Source: an uncultured Verrucomicrobiota bacterium
Lineage (GTDB): Bacteria > Verrucomicrobiota > Verrucomicrobiia > Limisphaerales > JADLHS01
NCBI GenBank assembly: GCA_937894935.1
Contig: CALAYC010000085.1
Span: 1 to 12,165, forward strand
Length of the DNA: 12,165 nucleotides
Direction: 5' to 3'
Shown: piece by piece, positions 7,707 through 12,165 of the stretch
Layout of the letters: every line of letters starts with the position of its first letter
Position numbering within the stretch: position 1 is the stretch's first letter
Position numbers and translations under genes: made by a program
Notes under the pieces: model-generated
Databases searched by the model: none
What the model was told of the DNA's origin: nothing
Seen by the model: the letters and a program-made list of their open reading frames with translations, nothing else

Positions 7707-9004
7707 GCCGTTACTTTTTCAGGCCCATTACCGGCCATCGCGCCAATGACCGATTCCGCTTTTTCGGCGAGCAGATTCCACTCAACTTCTATCCGGCGCA
7801 AAAGTTTCGCGAACGAATCGTCTTCCAACAACGCGCGTTCCCGGCGCGTCTCACGCAATACGCGAGCATATAAATTCAACGCCTTTTCCGCCGACGCAGC
7901 TTCGGAAAAATTTTCACTCGTCTGTTTTGCCGCGACGCTCATCCGCTGTCGCAACGTTGGATCGGAAGCCAGTTTCTGCAATTGTTTCGCAAACGTCGCC
8001 ACATCGGCATCAGTCGCCAGCAGAAAACCATTTTCTCCATCGTGCACCACTTCCCGCACGCCCGATGCGTCCAATGCCACTGTCGGCAAACCCGCGGCCA
8101 TGGCTTCGGCCAACACCATTCCCTGGGTCTCGGTCAGCGATGAAAACGCGAACACATCCATCGCCGCATACGCGTCAAACAATGCTTGGCCCGACTTCTT
8201 TCCTGGCATTATGAGCCGAGCTTCAAGTCGCTCTTGAGCGAACCATTCTCTCAACTCTTCCGCGCTTGGCCCGTCACCCACGACCAGGAAAAACGCGTTC
8301 GGCGTGGTCTTGAGGAATTCCGTTACCGCGCGTCCCAGATAACCGAGATTTTTTTCCGGTGCGAGTCGCCCCAAATGCCCGACCACAAATGCGTCGGTCG
8401 GAATTTTCTGCGCCTTGCGAAATTTTTCACGGCGGCCGCTACCAAACTTCGCCACATCGATGCCCGTAGGAATAATTTCAATCGGCGTCGTCACGCCGCG
8501 ACTGCGAATGATGTTGGCGAGACTTTCACTCGGCGCGATGACCGCGTCACACAAGTTCGCGTATTGGGTACAGAGTTCGATGACGAATTGCTTGAACGCG
8601 GTGGAATCAAACGGAACGTAATGCGTGTATTCTTCGTGCAGCGTGTGATGCGTGAACACCACCGGCGCATTTTTGTCTGCAGCGTAACGCAACGCCGAAT
8701 CCCCGAGCAGATACGGATGATGCGAATGTACGATGTCCGGTTTGAATGCATTCAATCGCGGATTCATCTGCCACGTGAATGGCAGCCGCAGTGAAAAATC
8801 GCTGCCGTTGAATTGTTGAATCGCCGGCAAACGCACGACACGTCGCTCAATCCGCGTCGGCACGTGTTCTGAGCCTTCAAACGTCGGTGCGACAATTAAT
8901 ACACGATGACCGCGTTCGCGGAACGATTCACTGAACGTATGGACCGACCGCGCCACGCCCCCGACGTGCGGCAAAAACGTGTTGGTCATCATGCAAATTT
9001 TCAT
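7703..9004 (-). CDS. GT4-family glycosyltransferase, diacylglycerol-glucosyltransferase-like
   Basis: A 433-residue GT-B enzyme. The start MKICMMTNTF at 9004 is chosen because it gives the canonical first strand and forms an ATGA overlap with the preceding gene's stop; the in-frame upstream extension to 9373 is the shadow of that gene. Seen: GGVARSV (15-21) in the acceptor-side glycine loop, HSHHPYLLG (93-101), PTGID (179-183), GRLAPEKN (212-219) for donor phosphate contact, VGDGP (242-246), and the retaining-GT4 signature ETQGMVLAE with Glu292 and Glu300 (E-x7-E). The TETQGMVLAEAMAAGLP run resembles bacterial 1,2-diacylglycerol 3-glucosyltransferases and PimB-like mannosyltransferases. A charged helical tail follows residue 385. 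There is no signal peptide; such enzymes work at the cytoplasmic membrane face. Downstream it overlaps the phosphodiesterase fusion by 4 bases. GT4 is certain; a lipid acceptor is inference. Confidence 0.9.
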   Translation of the reverse strand: MKICMMTNTFLPHVGGVARSVHTFSESFRERGHRVLIVAPTFEGSEHVPTRIERRVVRLPAIQQFNGSDFSLRLPFTWQMNPRLNAFKPDIVHSHHPYLLGDSALRYAADKNAPVVFTHHTLHEEYTHYVPFDSTAFKQFVIELCTQYANLCDAVIAPSESLANIIRSRGVTTPIEIIPTGIDVAKFGSGRREKFRKAQKIPTDAFVVGHLGRLAPEKNLGYLGRAVTEFLKTTPNAFFLVVGDGPSAEELREWFAQERLEARLIMPGKKSGQALFDAYAAMDVFAFSSLTETQGMVLAEAMAAGLPTVALDASGVREVVHDGENGFLLATDADVATFAKQLQKLASDPTLRQRMSVAAKQTSENFSEAASAEKALNLYARVLRETRRERALLEDDSFAKLLRRIEVEWNLLAEKAESVIGAMAGNGPEKVTA

Positions 9005-11256
9005 GCGTTTAATTCCACGAGAAATTGATTTGGCTTCTCGCCAGGCGTGACGCGCATTTGTCCCGGCACGCGCACTTCGAGTCGCGGCGCCGCGCCGCGC
9101 CACGTCGCCTCCAACAGCAACGAATACGTCTGTGCGGAATGCAACTTCACCGTCACGGTTACCGGACCAAATGGCGTCAGCGTCGGCCCGAACGAAACCT
9201 GTTCTCGCGTCATCAACCAGCGCGGAAAGATGCCCGCGCCCAAAACGAGCGCATCGCCTTCTTCGCGCACGAAGAGATTGCGAATCATCATCGCCCACTC
9301 TGCAGCCGCCCAGATGTGATGCCCGTCCCCCATGCAACCGCCGCCCGTCCGAGGATGAATGGCTTCCGGCCATTGACCGGTCGGACTCGCAAGTCGCGCG
9401 ACCGTGTCCACCAGTTCCAACGCGCGCAAATCACCGGCGCGCAACAGGACTTGCGCGAGATGCAACGTGAGATACGCATTGATACCGCTGTGAATCATGT
9501 TCTGAAAGAACCCGCCTTCGAAGGAACTGTGCTCAAGCAGATATTTCACCGTCTTCATCACGCGTTCGTCGCCCGGCGCAAATAATTGCAACGGATAATC
9601 CACCACCAACGAACCGACCGCCCCTGCGTCCATGCGACGATACGGCGACGCGGAAATCGCTCCTTTATTGCGACGCGTCGGAATGTGTTTGAACGACGCG
9701 ACAATGGTCATGAGAAATTCCTCTGCGTGACGGGCAGATTTCTGCGCCGCTTCTGGTGCTGAAGTCGCCAACATTCGCGCCGCACTTCGTAAACCCGCCA
9801 CCCCCCAGAAATCATCCCAGTAATAATAATCGTTCGGCCCAAGATGCTCAGCGCTGAATCCTGCTGGCAGCAATCCCGCGTGCGGATCAGGCAAATCAAG
9901 CGGCAAACGTTTGTTCTGAATCCACTGCGCGCCTTTTTCGATCGGAGTTTTCCAATCGTCCGGCAGTGCATCGCCCGTCAGTTGCAGATAGCGATGCAAA
10001 ACCCACAGCACTTCACCGTTGGAATCCCATTCACCTTCCTGCGAACGAAAATATCCCGCCAACGTCTGACCGCGCGGAAACAGATTCAGGCATTTACGCA
10101 CGCGTTCATGTGCGCCCAGGGTGAGAAGCGCGTTAAGAATGAACGCCGCGTCGCGATACCAGAATCGCTTGTAAGTGTACGGCCCAGGATAAACTTCTGC
10201 CGGCGCGTGAAGGATCAACGATGCCACCGCTTCCTGATAAAGTTTCTGCAACAGCGGATCGGGCACTTGCAACCGGCTGCATTGACCGATTTCGCTGGGC
10301 CAGTCAGATGGCGGAGTTTCCAGCACGGGCGGTTTTCCAGTCCGTTCATTCAAAATCCCGACGCGCACTTCCAGCTCCTGATCGCCGGGGCAACCGATTT
10401 CAAACAACGCGGCGCCCGTCGCCATAGACGCCACACATTCTACTTTTGTGGCATCCGTGTCGGAATCGATGACGTGCCAGACGTCGCCCTCGCGATAGTT
10501 AGAAAAATTCCGTCGAACCGGACGGCGATTGAAATGAATGCGACCGGCTCCGTTAACGCGCCAATCGCGCGAATCTTCCTCGACTTCGATTTGATCCACA
10601 AAACTGACGCCTTCGGGATTGTAGGGACGCACCACTACGGCAAGCAGCGTTTCCGGCGGCCCAGAAGCATTTACACGCACGACACAAACCGGCGTCTGAC
10701 CTTGCATTTCCACCGCAACGTTCGTATCGAGCGTCCATTCGTCTTTTTGAAAATGCGAGAGCACGGCCATCGGTCCATTCACCTGCAATCGCTGTGTCAC
10801 TTGCTCGAGTTTCGAAGGCAACAACTGCTTCCCGTTCTTGCCGATCAACCAGAAATCCAGCGACCACGAATCGTGAAACGGCGTAATAAGTCCGCGCGGA
10901 TCCACGATGGAATAAAACGGTACATCCGGCAGACCGACACCGGTCCAGTTGCGATGCGTCAGATTGATGTGACTGAACGAAAAGGCGCGTGGGACAAACG
11001 ACGGATCGGCGGGATTAAATTGCCGTTCGACCCAATACGGCCACACCCAATCAAGGTTGTGCTGGATCGCTTTGGTGTTAATCAGCCCGCGCGCATGAAA
11101 GAGAACTCCGGCGCGCAAAAGTTCGACCGGTTCGGTGACTTCCGATGGGTGCGCGAAACCACGCATCCGGGTCAGCCACTGAATCGGATCTAAAAATCCG
11201 TGAGCCCGCGCCGCGCGCCGGATCAGATATCGCCACGGAAACCACTTGAGGCGCAT
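9001..11256 (-). CDS. Predicted (alpha/alpha)6-barrel glycoside hydrolase, family not assigned
   Basis: A 751-residue protein without a signal peptide. It appears to have a beta-rich N-terminal part (to about 325), a helical barrel (about 330-665) and a small beta C-terminal part. This layout is shared by the six-hairpin glycosidases (GH15, GH65, GH94, GH63 and relatives). Barrel motifs include FWYRDAAFILNALL (365-378), GEWDSNGEVLWVL (408-420), DYYYWDDFWGVAGLRSAARM (476-495), GQWPEAIHPRTGGG (627-640) and GDGHHIWAAAEW (643-654). Asp369, Glu409, Asp411, Asp481, Asp482 and Glu631 are candidate catalytic acids, chosen by conservation style and not by alignment. It is the first gene of the operon, and its stop overlaps the GT4 start by 4 bases. 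A weak GGGA lies about 9 bases ahead of the ATG. Hydrolase or phosphorylase on a glucan-like cytoplasmic substrate is the likely role, but the exact family and sugar are not known. Confidence 0.75.
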   Translation of the reverse strand: MRLKWFPWRYLIRRAARAHGFLDPIQWLTRMRGFAHPSEVTEPVELLRAGVLFHARGLINTKAIQHNLDWVWPYWVERQFNPADPSFVPRAFSFSHINLTHRNWTGVGLPDVPFYSIVDPRGLITPFHDSWSLDFWLIGKNGKQLLPSKLEQVTQRLQVNGPMAVLSHFQKDEWTLDTNVAVEMQGQTPVCVVRVNASGPPETLLAVVVRPYNPEGVSFVDQIEVEEDSRDWRVNGAGRIHFNRRPVRRNFSNYREGDVWHVIDSDTDATKVECVASMATGAALFEIGCPGDQELEVRVGILNERTGKPPVLETPPSDWPSEIGQCSRLQVPDPLLQKLYQEAVASLILHAPAEVYPGPYTYKRFWYRDAAFILNALLTLGAHERVRKCLNLFPRGQTLAGYFRSQEGEWDSNGEVLWVLHRYLQLTGDALPDDWKTPIEKGAQWIQNKRLPLDLPDPHAGLLPAGFSAEHLGPNDYYYWDDFWGVAGLRSAARMLATSAPEAAQKSARHAEEFLMTIVASFKHIPTRRNKGAISASPYRRMDAGAVGSLVVDYPLQLFAPGDERVMKTVKYLLEHSSFEGGFFQNMIHSGINAYLTLHLAQVLLRAGDLRALELVDTVARLASPTGQWPEAIHPRTGGGCMGDGHHIWAAAEWAMMIRNLFVREEGDALVLGAGIFPRWLMTREQVSFGPTLTPFGPVTVTVKLHSAQTYSLLLEATWRGAAPRLEVRVPGQMRVTPGEKPNQFLVELNA

Positions 11257-11469
11257 AAATTTTTTCCCGTCGGAGTGCTCCGCGCGTCGTCATCTCAGGT
11301 TCAAATCAGTCTCTGCGCCAGCGCGGCTGCACCCGCTTCCGGAAACCTTTCAGTTAATCTAGTTCAACTTCTGTTCGCCACAAAACCACCAGCGATATTA
11401 ACGGCCCTTAACCGGACTGATTTCCTCCGCTGCCACAAGTTTTCTTCGAGATAGAAACACTCCGTCGCG
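11257..11469 (-). promoter_or_regulatory. Leader/promoter region of the GH-GT4-phosphodiesterase operon, with an operator-like palindrome
   Basis: These 213 bases lie between the SpoIIAA-like stop and the hydrolase start, both on the minus strand. At 11352-11369 there is an 18-base imperfect palindrome, AGTTAATCTAGTTCAACT, centred on CTAG with 7 of 9 pairs matching. On the minus strand TTGTGG and TAGATT are 17 bases apart and end inside this palindrome, a weak sigma-70-like pair; a repressor here could block such a promoter. No gene and no terminator was found in the gap. Confidence 0.3.
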
Positions 11470-11832
11470 TTACAAACTATGAATCCACGCGCGCGCCTCG
11501 TCCGACTGCGTATCTTCAAAACACCGGATTGTCGCCGCTGGAAACGCCCGACAGAAAACCGCCATCCATTCCTGCCAGCGCGAGCGACCTACCAACGCCA
11601 CGCGATCCACGTCGTGGAAAATTTTCATCGCAAATCGTAGATCCTCCCATGGTGCTTGTGCTTCCCAACCATCAAACTGACTGACGTCGCACAAAATCCG
11701 ATCCTGGCGATTGTCCTCAATCAACTCTTCGCACGCCGGCACGAACCGCTGATAATCACTGCCGCTCAGCTTATCACTTACGTACACTTCCAGGACATGG
11801 CTGTCTTTGGAACAAACTGGTTGTATCGCCAT
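11470..11832 (-). CDS. SpoIIAA-like (STAS-type) protein
   Basis: A 120-residue protein. The start at 11832 is preferred over the ATG at 11868 because AGGAGGG sits just 4 bases before it, and the 12 extra residues (MNLQLPEEEEGN) are the read-through of that ribosome site. The SpoIIAA-like pattern is visible: DRILCDVSQFDGWE (44-57), PWEDLRFAMKIFHDVDRVALVG (61-82), SRWQEWMAVFCRAFP (84-98), and an end in EARAWIHSL. The family is a small single-domain alpha/beta fold related to anti-sigma-factor antagonists. Most members are of unknown role and lack a clear partner kinase, and no anti-sigma gene is nearby here. It is divergent from the dodecin gene, which hints at shared control. Cytoplasmic. Family confident, function not. 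Confidence 0.85.
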   Translation of the reverse strand: MAIQPVCSKDSHVLEVYVSDKLSGSDYQRFVPACEELIEDNRQDRILCDVSQFDGWEAQAPWEDLRFAMKIFHDVDRVALVGRSRWQEWMAVFCRAFPAATIRCFEDTQSDEARAWIHSL

Positions 11833-11927
11833 GTTTCCCTCCTCTTCTTCCGGCAATTGCAAATTCATTCGATAATTCGTCGCGCGACGATTGCCGGAGT
11901 TTCGTCGTGCGGTATGTTCTGCGGGTT
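11833..11927. promoter_or_regulatory. Divergent promoter region with nested palindromes
   Basis: A 95-base region separates the divergent SpoIIAA-like and dodecin starts. It holds a 9-base inverted repeat, TCCGGCAAT (11849-11857) and ATTGCCGGA (11890-11898). A 14-base perfect palindrome, TCGTCGCGCGACGA (11877-11890), abuts and shares one base with the right arm. A GATAAT at 11871-11876 could serve as a plus-strand -10 element, though no good -35 is seen. The symmetry suggests an operator acting on both genes, or a hairpin in the dodecin leader. Confidence 0.4.
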
Positions 11928-12140
11928 ATGAACGATCACATTTACAAAATCATCGAACTCACCGGCACTTCGACCACTTCGATGGAGGACGCCGTGAACC
12001 ACGCCCTTCAACGCGCCGCCGCTACGCTGCACAATCTGCGCTGGTTCGAAGTCACTCAGATTCGCGGCGACATCGACCAATCCGCCGTCAAACATTGGCA
12101 AATCACGATGAAAGTGGGATTCACGTTGGATTCGAAGTGA
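11928..12140 (+). CDS. Dodecin (flavin-binding small protein)
   Basis: A 70-residue protein of exactly dodecin length. The sequence fits the family end to end: MNDHIYKIIELTGTS (1-15), SMEDAVNHALQRAAATL (18-34), LRWFEVTQIRG (37-47) with the flavin-stacking Trp39, and HWQITMKVGF (56-65) with Gln58, expected to contact the flavin ring. Dodecins assemble into hollow 12-mers that store or buffer riboflavin, FMN and, in some bacteria, coenzyme A. The start MNDH at 11928 is chosen over an in-frame GTG at 11907, because dodecins begin just before this strand. The ribosome site is weak (GCGGG). It is divergent from the SpoIIAA-like gene. Cytoplasmic. Confidence 0.95.
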   Translation: MNDHIYKIIELTGTSTTSMEDAVNHALQRAAATLHNLRWFEVTQIRGDIDQSAVKHWQITMKVGFTLDSK

Positions 12141-12165
12141 ACGATTCATTTCTCGCGCTCCCCAC

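Noticed and set aside
9005..9373. N-terminal extension of the glycosyltransferase frame
   Set aside because: The added residues are low-complexity Gly/Arg/Ala/Asp and overlap the hydrolase gene; the natural start is MKICMMTN at the ATGA overlap.
9844..11193. 449-codon open frame on the plus strand opposite the glycoside hydrolase
   Set aside because: Its protein is rich in Arg, Gln, His and Phe with no recognisable domain, and it lies wholly antisense to a gene with clear motifs, so it is a shadow of that gene's codon usage.

Overview
The window reads as a piece of a bacterial chromosome, moderately GC-rich, Gram-negative in envelope type (a TonB-dependent outer-membrane receptor is present), and densely packed with genes. 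The receptor's style (an LDELL...VVTVSR start to the plug followed by an SWAISARGFN stretch), its pairing with a YfiR-like protein, and the SpoIIAA-like and dodecin genes together resemble what I know from Verrucomicrobiota and, less closely, Acidobacteriota. That assignment is an impression from protein style, not a computed result. No rRNA, tRNA, CRISPR array, insertion sequence, integrase or phage gene was seen, so this looks like resident chromosome.

Region 1 (1-3652, minus strand) is a tightly packed three-gene set read right to left: a TonB-dependent receptor, a YfiR-family (DUF4154) periplasmic protein, and a membrane sensor with CHASE8-like periplasmic, HAMP and PAS domains that runs off the left edge. 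The last two genes overlap or almost touch their upstream neighbour. The order suggests one trans-envelope signalling pathway: outer membrane, periplasm, inner-membrane sensor. It resembles the Pseudomonas YfiBNR system in two of its three parts.

Region 2 (3653-4537) is a stretch of about 600 bases with no convincing gene. It is followed by a 70-residue charged, proline-rich small protein with a textbook Shine-Dalgarno sequence, and then a short gap.

Region 3 (4538-11256) has a plus-strand VTT/DedA-type (TVP38/TMEM64-like) membrane protein that converges on a three-gene minus-strand operon. In transcription order the operon encodes a predicted (alpha/alpha)6-barrel glycoside hydrolase, a GT4 glycosyltransferase of the kind that includes diacylglycerol glucosyltransferases, and an 809-residue fusion of an alkaline-phosphatase-superfamily phosphodiesterase with an endonuclease/exonuclease/phosphatase (EEP) domain. 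Both junctions are 4-base ATGA stop/start overlaps, a strong sign of coupled translation. With a possible lipid-handling VTT protein beside it, the simplest hypothesis is a glycolipid or glycan-lipid assembly or remodelling module. The substrate cannot be read from sequence.

Region 4 (11257-12165) has a short leader with an 18-base imperfect palindrome, a minus-strand SpoIIAA-like (STAS-type) protein, and a plus-strand dodecin. The last two are divergently transcribed from a 95-base region containing a 14-base perfect palindrome nested inside a 9-base inverted repeat.
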